From assembly GCF_001941945.1 (NCBI RefSeq), contig NZ_CP015583.1, forward strand, positions 733,001 through 797,000: a stretch of DNA of 64,000 bases. The letters are read 5' to 3'. Each line of letters starts with the position of its first letter. Position 1 is the stretch's first letter. A program made the position numbers and the translations under genes. This DNA comes from Roseomonas gilardii. Its GTDB lineage: Bacteria; Pseudomonadota; Alphaproteobacteria; Acetobacterales; Acetobacteraceae. The notes under the pieces are model-generated. The model was not told the origin of the DNA and did not search any database. It saw nothing but the letters and a program-made list of their open reading frames with translations. This document shows positions 53,288 to 62,330 of this stretch, piece after piece.

Positions 53288-53989
53288 TCAGTCCTGGGTG
53301 AGGGGGCCCGCGGGGACGGGGTGGAAGCGGCCTTCGGCCTCGTCCAGCGCGCTGAGGGTGCCGTCGGCCACGTCGAACCAGACGCCGTGCAGGCTGATCT
53401 GGCCGGCGGCCTCGCGTTCCGCCAGCCAGGGGAAGGTGCGGAGGTTGCGCAGGGACTGGCGGATGGCGGCGTGTTCCATGGCGCGCTGGTCGTCCAGCGG
53501 GTCCACGCCGTCGCAGCGCAGGACGTGGTCGCGGGCGGGGGCGATCAGGTCCATCCAGCGGGCGACGAAGTCGCCATGCGCCGCGTCCACATGGTCGCGC
53601 TGGTTGGTGCGGAAGGCGTTGATGCCGCCGCAGGAGGCATGGCCCAGGACGACGACGTGCTCGACCTCCAGCGACCGGACGGCGAACTCGATGGCGGCCG
53701 AGGTGCCGTGGTAGTTGGCGTCGGGCTGGTAAGGGGGGACGAGGTTCGCGACGTTGCGGACCACCACCATCTCGCCGGCATCGGCGTCGAAGACGACCTC
53801 CGGCGCGACGCGGCTGTCCACGCAGGCGATCATCAGGATACGCGGGTGCTGGCCGGCCTCGGCAAGCTGGGCGTAGTGGTGCCGCTCGCGCCGGAAGCGC
53901 GTGTAGCGGAAGCCGCGGTAGCCCTCCACCAGCCGGGAGGGCAGGGGGGAAGACGGGGCGGGGGCGGAGGGCTTCGTCTGGCCGGACAT
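53288..53989 (-). CDS. beta-carbonic anhydrase
   Basis: Hydrates CO2 to bicarbonate in the cytoplasm. 233 residues. Zinc ligands and dyad visible: Cys56, Asp58 and Arg60 in ACVDSR, His117 and Cys120 in GHASCGG. NLVPPYQPDANYHGTSAAIEFAV matches the family. The 12-base gap to the preceding map gene suggests map and the anhydrase are separately expressed or loosely coupled, with map located downstream on the same strand. Confidence 0.95.
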   Translation of the reverse strand: MSGQTKPSAPAPSSPLPSRLVEGYRGFRYTRFRRERHHYAQLAEAGQHPRILMIACVDSRVAPEVVFDADAGEMVVVRNVANLVPPYQPDANYHGTSAAIEFAVRSLEVEHVVVLGHASCGGINAFRTNQRDHVDAAHGDFVARWMDLIAPARDHVLRCDGVDPLDDQRAMEHAAIRQSLRNLRTFPWLAEREAAGQISLHGVWFDVADGTLSALDEAEGRFHPVPAGPLTQD

Positions 53990-54000
53990 GCTGGCGGGGT

Positions 54001-54813
54001 TCAGGCGGGCAGCGCGTAGGGCGGCTTGTGCAGCCCGGCGGGGGAATAGGTGAAGACCTCGCAGCCCGTGGCGGTGACGCCGAGCATGTGCTCGAACTGG
54101 GCCGAAAGGGAGCGGTCGCGGGTCACGGCGGTCCAGCCGTCGTCGAGCACCTTCACCTCCGGACGGCCGGCATTCACCATCGGCTCGATGGTGAAGAACA
54201 TGCCTTCCTTGAGCTTCGGGCCTTCGCCGGGGCGGCCGAAATGCAGGATGTTGGGCGGGGCGTGGAAGGTGCGGCCGACGCCGTGGCCGCAGAAGTCGCG
54301 CACCACGGAGAAGCGCTGCTTCTCCACATAGCTCTGGATGGCGTGGCCGATGTCGCCGAGGGTGGCGCCGGGCTTCACCGCGGCGATGCCGCGCAACAGG
54401 CTTTCATGCGTCACGTCCATCAGCAGCGCGGCCTTCCGGCTCGGCTCCCCCGCCACGTACATGCGGGAGGTGTCGCCGTACCAGCCGTCGAGGATGGGGG
54501 TGACATCGATGTTGAGGATGTCGCCCTCCACCAGCCGCCGGTCGCCGGGGATGCCGTGGCAGACGACGTGGTTGATGGAGATGCAGGAGCTTTTCGGATA
54601 GCCGCGGTAGCCCAGCGTCGCCGGGACGGCGCCGTGATCGAGCATGAAGTCGTGCAGCAGCTTGTCCAGGGCCTCCGTGGTGATGCCGGGCACCACGTGG
54701 GGTGTGATCATGTCCAGGCAGGCGGCCGCGAGCTGCCCCGCCTTGCGCATGCCCTCGAAATCCTCCGGCCCATGCAGCGGTATCCGCCGCGCCTCGCCCG
54801 CTGACTGTTCCAT
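54001..54813 (-). CDS. map: methionine aminopeptidase, type I
   Basis: Removes the initiator methionine from nascent proteins. 270 residues from the ATG at 54813. All metal ligands visible: Asp in LNIDVTP, Asp in YGDTSRM, His in GHGVGRTFH, Glu in FFTIEPMV and Glu in SAQFEHML; the substrate His is in INHVVCHG. The open frame extends far upstream through the neighbouring gene but that part is antisense to an MFS transporter and is not coding. Confidence 0.96.
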   Translation of the reverse strand: MEQSAGEARRIPLHGPEDFEGMRKAGQLAAACLDMITPHVVPGITTEALDKLLHDFMLDHGAVPATLGYRGYPKSSCISINHVVCHGIPGDRRLVEGDILNIDVTPILDGWYGDTSRMYVAGEPSRKAALLMDVTHESLLRGIAAVKPGATLGDIGHAIQSYVEKQRFSVVRDFCGHGVGRTFHAPPNILHFGRPGEGPKLKEGMFFTIEPMVNAGRPEVKVLDDGWTAVTRDRSLSAQFEHMLGVTATGCEVFTYSPAGLHKPPYALPA

Positions 54814-55014
54814 GAAGGCGAAAATGCGGCGGCGGCGCGTGGCTTGCAAGGCTTGGGCATGCGGCGCAAGGGAGGATTGCGCTGGTGTCGGGATTCCGCG
54901 TTGCCGGATACCGGGGGGAGGCGGGCGGGACCGGTCCGGGCGCCCCCGCCCCTTCTCCTGGGGCCGTGGCCTCCGGATGTCGCGGCACGGGGGGCGGCAA
55001 GGGGAGGAATGTGC

Positions 55015-56526
55015 ATGGCGGCAGGCGGGCGCGCGGAGACGGGGGCCGGGGGCGGCGGGGTGCCGGAGCGGCCTGCCATCGGCGGCGGCGCGGGGCAGGA
55101 GGCCGGCAAGGCGGCCGCCCGGCGCGGCTGGGTGGACGATCCGCGCTTCACCGCGGCGATCGTGGCCAGCGCGCTGATCATGCAGAACCTGGACAGCAGC
55201 GTGATCGCGACGGCGCTGCCGGCCATGGCGCGGGACCTGGGCAGCGAGCCGCTGCATCTTTCGGCGGCGATCACCTCCTATCTCGTGGCGCTGACGGTCT
55301 TCGTGCCGGTAAGCGGCTGGGTGGCCGACCGGTACGGGGCGAAGCGCGTGTTCCTGTGGGCGATCGCGGTCTTTGTCGCCTCCTCCGCGGCCTGCGGCAT
55401 GGCGCAGGGGCTGACGGAGCTGATCCTGGCGCGGGTGGTGCAGGGCATCGGGGGCGCGATGATGGTGCCGGTGGCGCGGCTGCTGCTGCTGCGCCGGGTG
55501 ACCAAGGAGGAGATCGTGCGGGCCACCACTTGGCTGACCATGCCGGGGCTGCTGGGGCCGATCATGGGACCGCCGCTGGGGGGCTTCCTGACCGACCAGC
55601 TTTCCTGGCGCTGGGTGTTCTGGATCAACCTGCCGATCGGGCTGCTGGGGCTGTTCCTGGCCTGGCGCTTCATCAATGCGCCGGAGCAGGAACGGCCGCC
55701 GAAGCTGGACGTGTCGGGGATCACGCTGGTGGGGCTGTCGCTCGCCTGCCTGATGTTCGGCTTCGAGACGGTGGGGCGCGGGGTGGTGGAGCCCGTCTGG
55801 AGCTGGGCGGCGCTGGCGGCGGGCGCCGGGCTGGTGGTGTGGGCGGTCCGGCACTGCCTGCGGGCGGAGCATCCGGCGCTGGACCTGAGCCTGCTGCGTA
55901 TCCCGGCCTTCCAGGTGACGGTGACGGCGGGGACGATGTTCCGCGTCGGGGCGGGGGCGATCCCCTTCCTGGTGCCGCTGGCGATCCAGCTCGGCTTCGG
56001 AGCCTCGGCCACCACCTCGGGGCTGATCACGCTGGCCTCGGCGCTGGGGGCCTTCGGCATGAAGCCGCTGATCCACCGGGTGCTGCGCTGGCTGGGCTAT
56101 CGCGGCACGCTGGTCTGGAACACGGTGATGCAGGGGGCGATCATCCTGCTGCTGGCGACGCTCTCGCCCGGCTGGCCGCTCTGGGGGGTGTTCATCCTGC
56201 TGGCGGTGAACGGGATCTTCCGCTCGCTGCACTTCACCTCGCTGAACTCGCTCGCCTATGCGGAGGTGCCGCAGAAGGCGCTGTCGGCGGCGACCAGCCT
56301 CTATTCCACGGCGCAGCAGCTTTCCATGGCGCTGGGCGTGGTGATGGGCTCCTCGGTGCTGGCGGCCTCCACGGCGCTGCATGGGCATGGGGAGCCGGCG
56401 CTGGGGGATTTCTCGCTCGCCTTCATCGCGGTGGCGGTGGTGGTGCTGGCCTCGCTGCCGCTCTGTCTGCGCCTGCCGCGGGATGCGGGCGAGGCCGTGT
56501 CGGGTTACCGGCGGCGCGGAGGGTAG
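55015..56526 (+). CDS. DHA2 family MFS transporter
   Basis: 503 residues. A 40-residue Gly-rich cytoplasmic N-terminus, then about fourteen helices. MQNLDSSVIATALPAMARDLG matches the LDxTIVNVALP motif, VADRYGAKRVF is motif A and GPIMGPPLGGFLTDQLSWRWVFWIN is motif C. Ribosome-binding site GGGGAGGA 7 bases before the ATG. Related to the EmrB-type transporter at 49425 but with no adaptor gene beside it, so probably a stand-alone exporter. Divergent from map. Confidence 0.92.
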   Translation: MAAGGRAETGAGGGGVPERPAIGGGAGQEAGKAAARRGWVDDPRFTAAIVASALIMQNLDSSVIATALPAMARDLGSEPLHLSAAITSYLVALTVFVPVSGWVADRYGAKRVFLWAIAVFVASSAACGMAQGLTELILARVVQGIGGAMMVPVARLLLLRRVTKEEIVRATTWLTMPGLLGPIMGPPLGGFLTDQLSWRWVFWINLPIGLLGLFLAWRFINAPEQERPPKLDVSGITLVGLSLACLMFGFETVGRGVVEPVWSWAALAAGAGLVVWAVRHCLRAEHPALDLSLLRIPAFQVTVTAGTMFRVGAGAIPFLVPLAIQLGFGASATTSGLITLASALGAFGMKPLIHRVLRWLGYRGTLVWNTVMQGAIILLLATLSPGWPLWGVFILLAVNGIFRSLHFTSLNSLAYAEVPQKALSAATSLYSTAQQLSMALGVVMGSSVLAASTALHGHGEPALGDFSLAFIAVAVVVLASLPLCLRLPRDAGEAVSGYRRRGG

Positions 56527-56636
56527 GCGTTGCTCGCGGCGGTTGGGGAGGCGGGCCAGGCTGGTCCGGAAAGAGTGGGATGATCCCGGGCGGTGATGCC
56601 CGAATGCCGTCGCGATTGTCGCGATTTTTGTTATCG

Positions 56637-56655
56637 TATCATTAGAACAATGATA
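56637..56655. promoter_or_regulatory. 7-5-7 inverted repeat upstream of the EAL-PAS gene
   Basis: TATCATT-agaac-AATGATA is a perfect inverted repeat in a short A+T-rich island, 104 bases before the ATG. Candidate operator overlapping a promoter. Confidence 0.4.
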
Positions 56656-56758
56656 AACTTGCGGTTGTAGGCATCCCATCCCACTGGATCTTTTGCGGCG
56701 GACTTGGCCGGCTGCGGAGACCGTCGTTTGCGAGCCATCTCATCAGCCGGACCGATGG

Positions 56759-58786
56759 ATGTTTTCCACCGCAGCAGAATTCCGCTCAGCCTTCCTGGCC
56801 GCTCTCCGGAGAGGCGAGGTGTCACCGCATCTTCAGCCCATCATCGCGTTGCGGGATGGTGCCATCGCCGGTTTCGAGGTGCTCGCGCGCTGGCATGATC
56901 CGTTGCGGGGGGCCATCAGCCCCGGGCAGTTCATCCCCTGGGCCAGCGAGGCGGGGCTGCTGGGGCCTTTGCTGGAGAGCCTCATGCGGGGATGCTTCGC
57001 CGCGGCCGGGGAGTGGCCCTCTTCCTGTTTCCTGGCCTTCAACGTTTCGGCGGAGCAGTTGCGGGAGCCGGATCTTCCCGACCAGATCGGCCGGCTCGCG
57101 GCGCAGCATGGCTTTCCGCTCGACCGCCTGCATATCGAGATCACCGAGACCGCGCTGATCGACGATACCGCGGCCGCCGGCGCCGTGCTGGAGCGGCTGG
57201 TCCGGATGGGATGTCCCATCTCGATGGACGATTTCGGCACCGGCTATTCCAGCCTCACCTGGCTGCGGACGCTGCCTTTCTCGAAGATCAAGATCGATAC
57301 CAGCTTCACGCTCACCATGGGGGAGGCGAAGGAGAGCCGGAAGATCGTGGCCGCCGTGGTCGGGCTGGGGCAGAGCCTGGGCCTGGACGTGGTCGCCGAG
57401 GGGGTCGAGACGGTCGCTCAGGCGGAACTGCTGCGGCGCATCGGCTGTCCCTATGCGCAGGGATATCTGTTCGGGCGGCCGATGCCGCTCGCGCAGGTGC
57501 CCGGGCTGTTGCGGGACCATGTCCGCGTCGAGTTTCGGACCGGGCTGGAAAGGATGTCGCTGGAGCAGCGGGCCGGCCAGATCTCCGCCCTGTACCGCTC
57601 CCGGCAGACCTCGATCGGCTTCCTGACGCCGGATTTCAGGGTGGTGGAGGCCAGCGCGACCTTCGCCGAGCGGGTGGGCGTGCCGCTGGCCGATCTGATC
57701 GGCATGTCGGTCCGGGATTTCGCGCCGGGCAGCGACGAGCGTATCGAGTGGCTGCATTCCTTCAGGGTCCGGGGATTGCCCTACCCGTCCTTCGAACTGG
57801 CCCTGCCCGGCGGGCGAACGGATCTTGTCGTGCTCGACCGTGCCGAGGACGAGGTGGGGGAGTTGCTGGGCTATTCCGTCCTGGGGATCGACATCACCGA
57901 CCGCAGGAAGGCCGAGGAAGCCCTGCGCGAGAGCGAGGAGTATCTCCGGATCACGGCGGCGCTCAGCCCGCGCATCGCCTGGCAGGCGGATAACCAGGGC
58001 CGGCTGATGAGGATCGACGCCCGCCATGCCGAGGCGATCGGCCTGCCTGTCGAGGAACTGCTCGATTTCCGCTGGATGGAAAGGCTGCATCCGGACGACC
58101 GGGACAGGACCCTGGCCGACTGGCAGCGCTGCATCACGACCGGCGGGATACACGACAATGAAGGCCGCTTCAGGATGAACGACGGCGCCTATCGCTGGGT
58201 TCGTGCCTATGTCGTGCCGCAGAAGGATGCGGAGGGCAACGTTCTGCGGTGGTTCGGGCAGGTCGAGGATATCGATGCCCGCAAGCGGCGGGAGATTGCG
58301 TCGGAAGAGGCGGTGCGCCGGCTCCATGCCATCACCGAGAGCAGCGTGAATCTGATCTGGGCGGCACCGCCGGATGGAGGGGTGATCGAGTTCGGCCCAC
58401 GGGTCGGCCGGCTGTTCGCCCCCTTCGGCACGGGTCTCTGCAGGGCGGGCTGGCGGGAGGTGGCGCATCCGGAGCATGGCGCCATCGCCGAGGAGCGTTG
58501 GCGGGCCAGCCTTCGCGACGGCACGCCCTATGACATCGATTTCCGGCTGGGCCTGCGGGGTGCCGAGGATCTCTGGGTCCGCGTGCAGGGGGCGCCATAC
58601 CGCGACCGGCAGGGCGGGATCGAGATCTGGCACGGCACGATGATCCTGCTCGCGCCGCATCGCGAGCCTGCGGGACCGAGGGTGTCATGCCCGGGTTTGC
58701 GCGAGGTGTTCGCCGGGCATCTGGCCGCCGCCGGGCCGTTGGAGGAAGCCGGGCCGTGCCGGGGCGGTTCGCCACCCTGGTCCTGA
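56759..58786 (+). CDS. EAL-domain c-di-GMP phosphodiesterase with three C-terminal PAS domains
   Basis: 675 residues. EAL domain at about 15-255 with the core E40-V-L-A-R, NVSAEQL, EITETAL, DDFGTGYSS near 157-165, KIDTSF and VAEGVET near 211, all expected for an active enzyme that opens cyclic di-GMP. Three PAS/PAC modules follow (about 285-400, 405-530, 540-650); GIDITDRRKAEEAL and DIDARKRREIA are their PAC ends. No GGDEF domain and no membrane helix. The EAL-first order is unusual because PAS sensors usually precede it. The ATG at 56759 is preferred over an in-frame TTG. Confidence 0.88.
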   Translation: MFSTAAEFRSAFLAALRRGEVSPHLQPIIALRDGAIAGFEVLARWHDPLRGAISPGQFIPWASEAGLLGPLLESLMRGCFAAAGEWPSSCFLAFNVSAEQLREPDLPDQIGRLAAQHGFPLDRLHIEITETALIDDTAAAGAVLERLVRMGCPISMDDFGTGYSSLTWLRTLPFSKIKIDTSFTLTMGEAKESRKIVAAVVGLGQSLGLDVVAEGVETVAQAELLRRIGCPYAQGYLFGRPMPLAQVPGLLRDHVRVEFRTGLERMSLEQRAGQISALYRSRQTSIGFLTPDFRVVEASATFAERVGVPLADLIGMSVRDFAPGSDERIEWLHSFRVRGLPYPSFELALPGGRTDLVVLDRAEDEVGELLGYSVLGIDITDRRKAEEALRESEEYLRITAALSPRIAWQADNQGRLMRIDARHAEAIGLPVEELLDFRWMERLHPDDRDRTLADWQRCITTGGIHDNEGRFRMNDGAYRWVRAYVVPQKDAEGNVLRWFGQVEDIDARKRREIASEEAVRRLHAITESSVNLIWAAPPDGGVIEFGPRVGRLFAPFGTGLCRAGWREVAHPEHGAIAEERWRASLRDGTPYDIDFRLGLRGAEDLWVRVQGAPYRDRQGGIEIWHGTMILLAPHREPAGPRVSCPGLREVFAGHLAAAGPLEEAGPCRGGSPPWS

Positions 58787-58807
58787 GAGTTCCGGGGCGT
58801 TCCGTCC

Positions 58808-60499
58808 TCAGCGATCCTCGCGGCAGATCAGTGCGCCGCAGGCGTCGAGCCGGACGCGGTGGTGCCGGAGACCGGCGTTGCTCCGCCAGAGCGGCTTCGC
58901 CGGCATGTCCGATGGCAGGTCGAGTTCCTGTGGCGCCTGGCCCAGGTTGAAGACGCAGAGCAGGGATTCCTCCGCGCTTTGACGGCGGAAGCAGATCAAG
59001 GGCTCGGGCGCCGCGACCTGCGTGAGGGCGCCGTGGACCAGCGCCGGGTGGTTGCGGCGGAAGCGCAGGAAGTGCCGCCAGGCGTTCAGGGTGGAGGCGG
59101 GGTCCCGGCGTTGGGCCTCGGCGGCGAGGGGGCGGTGGGCTTCCGGCATGGGTAGCCAGGGTGTCGCGCCGGAGAAGCCCAGATTCGGCGCGTCCTGCCG
59201 CCAGGGCATGGGGGTGCGGCTGCCGTCGCGGCCCTTGTAGTCGGGCCAGAAGGCGATGCCGAAGGGGTCGCGCAGGTCCTCCTGGCGGAGCTCCGCCTCG
59301 GGCAGGCCGAGTTCCTCGCCCTGGTAGATGCAGACGCTGCCGCGCATGGTGAGCAGCATGGCCATCAGCAGGCGGAGGAATTCCAGGCCGGGCTGGCCGG
59401 GTCGGCCGCCGATCGGGCTCCAGCGCGAGGCGACGCGCTCCACGTCATGGTTGCTGAAAGACCAGCAGGGCCAGCCCTCCTGGTGCTCCGTCATCCAGTG
59501 CAGGGTGGAGGCGACGGTCTCGTGGGTGAGGTTCCCCTTCATGAAGCGCAGCGTATAGGCCATGTCGAACATGCCCGGCGCGGTGTAGCGGCGCAGGCGG
59601 TCGAAGGCGCCGTCCTGGCTGGAGATCTCGGCCAGGGTGGCGGTGCCGGGGTATTCGTCCTGCAGGCCGCGGATGCGGGCGATGACCTCCAGCGTGCGGG
59701 GATGCAGCAGGTCGTGCTGGTGCCGTTGCATGCCGAAGGGCTTGGCCGGGATGGGCTGGCCGGGGCGGTGGGTGGCCGGATTGTCGCGCAGATCGGGGTC
59801 GTGGCACATCCAGTCCACGGCATCGAGGCGGAAGCCGTCCACGCCGCGGTCCAGCCAGAAGCGGCCGGTCTGCAGGAGGGCTTCCACCACCTCCTCGTTG
59901 TGGAGGTTGAAGGCGGGCTGGCTGCCGAGGAAATGGTGCAGGTAGTACTGCCGGCGCCGGGGTTCCCAGCTCCAGGCCGGGCCGCCGAAGACGGAAAGCC
60001 AGTTGGTGGGCGCGGTGCCGTCGGGGGACGGGTCGGCCCAGACGTACCAGTCGGCCTTCGGGTTGTGGCGGGAGGCGCGGCTTTCCTGGAACCAGGGGTG
60101 CCGGTTGCTGGAATGGGACCAGACCTGGTCCATCAGCACCCGCAGGCCGAGCCGGTGGGCGCGGGCGAGGACGCGGTCGAAATCGGCCAGCGTGCCGAAG
60201 AGCGGATCGACGTCGCAGTAGTCGGAAACGTCGTAGCCGTAGTCCTCCTGCGGCGAGCGCTGGAAGGGGGAGATCCAGAGGGCGTCGGCGCCGAGATCGG
60301 CGATGTGGCCGAGGCGGTCGTGCAGGCCGGGCAGGTCGCCGATGCCGTCGCCGTTCCCGTCGGCGAAGCTGCGGGGATAGACCTGATAGATAACGGCACC
60401 GCGCCACCATTCGGCCTTGGCGGCGGAGGGGGAGAGGAAGCGCCCGGACCGCGACGGGCGAAGGGAGGCGTTATCGAAGCCAGCGGTGACGTGATTCAA
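58808..60499 (-). CDS. GH13 alpha-glucosidase (oligo-1,6-glucosidase type)
   Basis: 563 residues. (Beta/alpha)8 barrel with the GH13 motifs: region I DQVWSHSSNRHPW, nucleophile Asp near 226 in GFRLDAVDW, acid/base Glu near 291 in LAEISSQDG and transition-state Asp near 352 in FSNHDVER. Resembles GH13 subfamilies 23/30/31 that hydrolyse short alpha-glucosides. No signal peptide, so it is cytoplasmic. No transporter or LacI gene adjacent. Upstream inverted repeat at 60596 may be its operator. Confidence 0.92.
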   Translation of the reverse strand: MNHVTAGFDNASLRPSRSGRFLSPSAAKAEWWRGAVIYQVYPRSFADGNGDGIGDLPGLHDRLGHIADLGADALWISPFQRSPQEDYGYDVSDYCDVDPLFGTLADFDRVLARAHRLGLRVLMDQVWSHSSNRHPWFQESRASRHNPKADWYVWADPSPDGTAPTNWLSVFGGPAWSWEPRRRQYYLHHFLGSQPAFNLHNEEVVEALLQTGRFWLDRGVDGFRLDAVDWMCHDPDLRDNPATHRPGQPIPAKPFGMQRHQHDLLHPRTLEVIARIRGLQDEYPGTATLAEISSQDGAFDRLRRYTAPGMFDMAYTLRFMKGNLTHETVASTLHWMTEHQEGWPCWSFSNHDVERVASRWSPIGGRPGQPGLEFLRLLMAMLLTMRGSVCIYQGEELGLPEAELRQEDLRDPFGIAFWPDYKGRDGSRTPMPWRQDAPNLGFSGATPWLPMPEAHRPLAAEAQRRDPASTLNAWRHFLRFRRNHPALVHGALTQVAAPEPLICFRRQSAEESLLCVFNLGQAPQELDLPSDMPAKPLWRSNAGLRHHRVRLDACGALICREDR

Positions 60500-61078
60500 C
60501 AGGTCGTCCTTCGGGCCCGGCCGGCGCGAGAAAGGTCTGGTTGCCAGACGTCACGGTTGTTCTAGGGACCGGAATCCAGGCTGGTCAACGCTCTTATCAC
60601 GATCGCGTGATCATTGTTGGGGAGGCGGAATGCCTGCCCTCCCTGCCAGAGGAAACGGAAAATTCCCTCGCTTTCAGCACTCTGACCCTTCGCTGCGGGG
60701 TGGAGGCGGAAAGGAGTACCGCAGGGGGCCGGGGTCAGCGGGGCGGGACAGGCCGGGCTCCGGGCGGGGCGGGTGAGGCGGTTGCGGCCGGAGGCCCCCG
60801 CCGATGGTGTCCGGGGCCGTTTCGGCGCGGTGCCGCGTGGGCGGCACAGGAAGGGCGCGATGGGTGCCGCGGGCCAGGGCCGCCAGGAAGCTGCCGGGCC
60901 AGAAACCGTGTTCCGTCATGGGGGAGGCTTCTGGCCTGTCCCTCCGGGTGGCGGATGTGACGGCGGATACGGCGCGGGCCGTCATGGCGCTCCGGACGCC
61001 GGGTCTGGGGAGGAGGCCTGTGCTTCCGGGTGGTGCGGCGGCTGGTGCACCCTGGGGCGCGCCAGCCGCCGGGCGGGG
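60500..61078. other. 579-base region without a defensible gene, holding an inverted repeat
   Basis: Between the GH13 gene (minus) and the end of the LpxO-like gene (minus). ATCACG-atcg-CGTGAT at 60596-60611 is a perfect 6-4-6 inverted repeat about 97 bases upstream of the glucosidase ATG. Short open frames elsewhere lack codon bias or start signals. Confidence 0.45.
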
Positions 61079-61912
61079 TCAGCCGGGCTGGTTCCGGAGC
61101 TTCTCGGCCTCGGCGTAGAAGCGCTTCTCCCAGGCGTTCTGGTTCTCCAGCCCTTCGCGGATGAAGGGGGTGAAGGGGGCGAGGTTGAGGAGGAGCCAGT
61201 TCACCAGGCTCGCGGGGAAGCGCAGCGGCTTCACGAAGTCCACGAAGAGAACGACGCGGGTCCGGTCCGTGTGGTTCCAGGCCTCGTGCTCATAGGCGTC
61301 GTCGAAGATGAGGGCCTTGCCTTCCTGCCAATGGCAGACCTGCTTGTCCACGCGGATGGCGAGCTGGTCGTCCCTCGATTCCGGCACGATCAGGCCAAGA
61401 TGCAGGCGCAGCACGCCGTTGTAGGGGCCGCGATGGGGCGGCAGGTGCTTGCCCGGCTCGAAGATCGAGAACATCGCGGTCTTGAGGCCGGGGATCTTCT
61501 GCACGATGCGCCAGGTCTCGGGGCACTGCTCGATGTTCTGCTTCGAGGAGAGGCCGTAGCCGGTGAGGAAGAAGGTCTTCCAGGCGCGGTCCGTGCTGAT
61601 GGTGCGGACATCGGCGGAGAGCTCGTGGAAGCCGGGGAGGTCTTCCTGGCGCAGGAGGACGCGGTCGAGCTCCTTGCGGATGGCGGGCCATTCGCGCTCG
61701 ATCTCCGCCGCCCAGGGGAAGGTGGCGTTGCTGTAGACGGGCGGGTTGCCGACCTTGGTGTGGCGGAGGTTCAGCCGTTCCGCCCAGGCGACGATGGACA
61801 TGAAGAAGCGTGTCGTGCGGCTGGGCCGGTCCATCGCGGCCATGCCTTCGGTGCCGAAGGTCTGCTGGGGGGAGGTGGCCGCGGCGGGGGGCTTGGTCGT
61901 GGTGTGGTTCAT
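61079..61912 (-). CDS. aspartyl/asparaginyl beta-hydroxylase family, lipid A hydroxylase LpxO-like
   Basis: 277 residues from the ATG at 61912, which has AGGAGGA 10 bases upstream. An Fe(II)/2-oxoglutarate dioxygenase: first iron His and 2-OG region in PPHRGPYNGVLRLHLGL, second His in AYEHEAWNH, and Arg in TRVVLFVDF. C-terminal hydrophobic helix LVNWLLLNLAPF could anchor it at the membrane. LpxO hydroxylates the lipid A secondary acyl chain; the family also contains peptide hydroxylases, so LpxO is an assignment by similarity only. Confidence 0.8.
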   Translation of the reverse strand: MNHTTTKPPAAATSPQQTFGTEGMAAMDRPSRTTRFFMSIVAWAERLNLRHTKVGNPPVYSNATFPWAAEIEREWPAIRKELDRVLLRQEDLPGFHELSADVRTISTDRAWKTFFLTGYGLSSKQNIEQCPETWRIVQKIPGLKTAMFSIFEPGKHLPPHRGPYNGVLRLHLGLIVPESRDDQLAIRVDKQVCHWQEGKALIFDDAYEHEAWNHTDRTRVVLFVDFVKPLRFPASLVNWLLLNLAPFTPFIREGLENQNAWEKRFYAEAEKLRNQPG

Positions 61913-62112
61913 GACGTGTCTTGTCCTCCTGCGCGGCGGGTCAGCCAAGTTCCCCGGGGGCGGCGGTGTGGCGGGGCGAATCCCCGAACGCGGAATAGGC
62001 GCGCGCAGGTTACAACCCTATGACGGTGAGATTGAGTCGCAATGCCGTGGGCAGGCATTCGCGGGCTGCGTGGCGCCGTTGCGGGACGGGGTAGGTCCGG
62101 CGGGAAAAAGGC

Positions 62113-62244
62113 TCAGCCTTCGCGGATCATGGGAGGGCGCGCGCAGGCAGCCGGAAGCTGGCGGGCACGCTCCTGCGAGGTGTCCTTTCCCCAACCGATC
62201 TCGGTCCAGATGGTGTGGCGGAGGTGCAGGGCGCGGTGAGGCAT
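62113..62244 (-). CDS. possible small basic protein
   Basis: 43 residues beginning MPHRALHLRHTIWTEIGW and rich in Arg/Ala. Codon choice is reasonable and the frame ends cleanly, but there is no strong ribosome-binding site and no family. The rest of the 417-base gap between the LpxO-like and ene-reductase genes shows nothing else. Confidence 0.3.
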   Translation of the reverse strand: MPHRALHLRHTIWTEIGWGKDTSQERARQLPAACARPPMIREG

Positions 62245-62330
62245 GGAGGCCAAGAAGCGATCACGGCGGCCCTGGCAGCAGGCCCGGGACACAGCCGGGA
62301 AAGGCGCGAGGCCTTTCCCGGTGGAGTGCT

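Noticed and set aside
54814-56679. Upstream in-frame extension of the methionine aminopeptidase
   Set aside because: The extension is antisense to the DHA2 transporter and is rich in Arg/Pro/His of shadow type. The family start fits the ATG at 54813.
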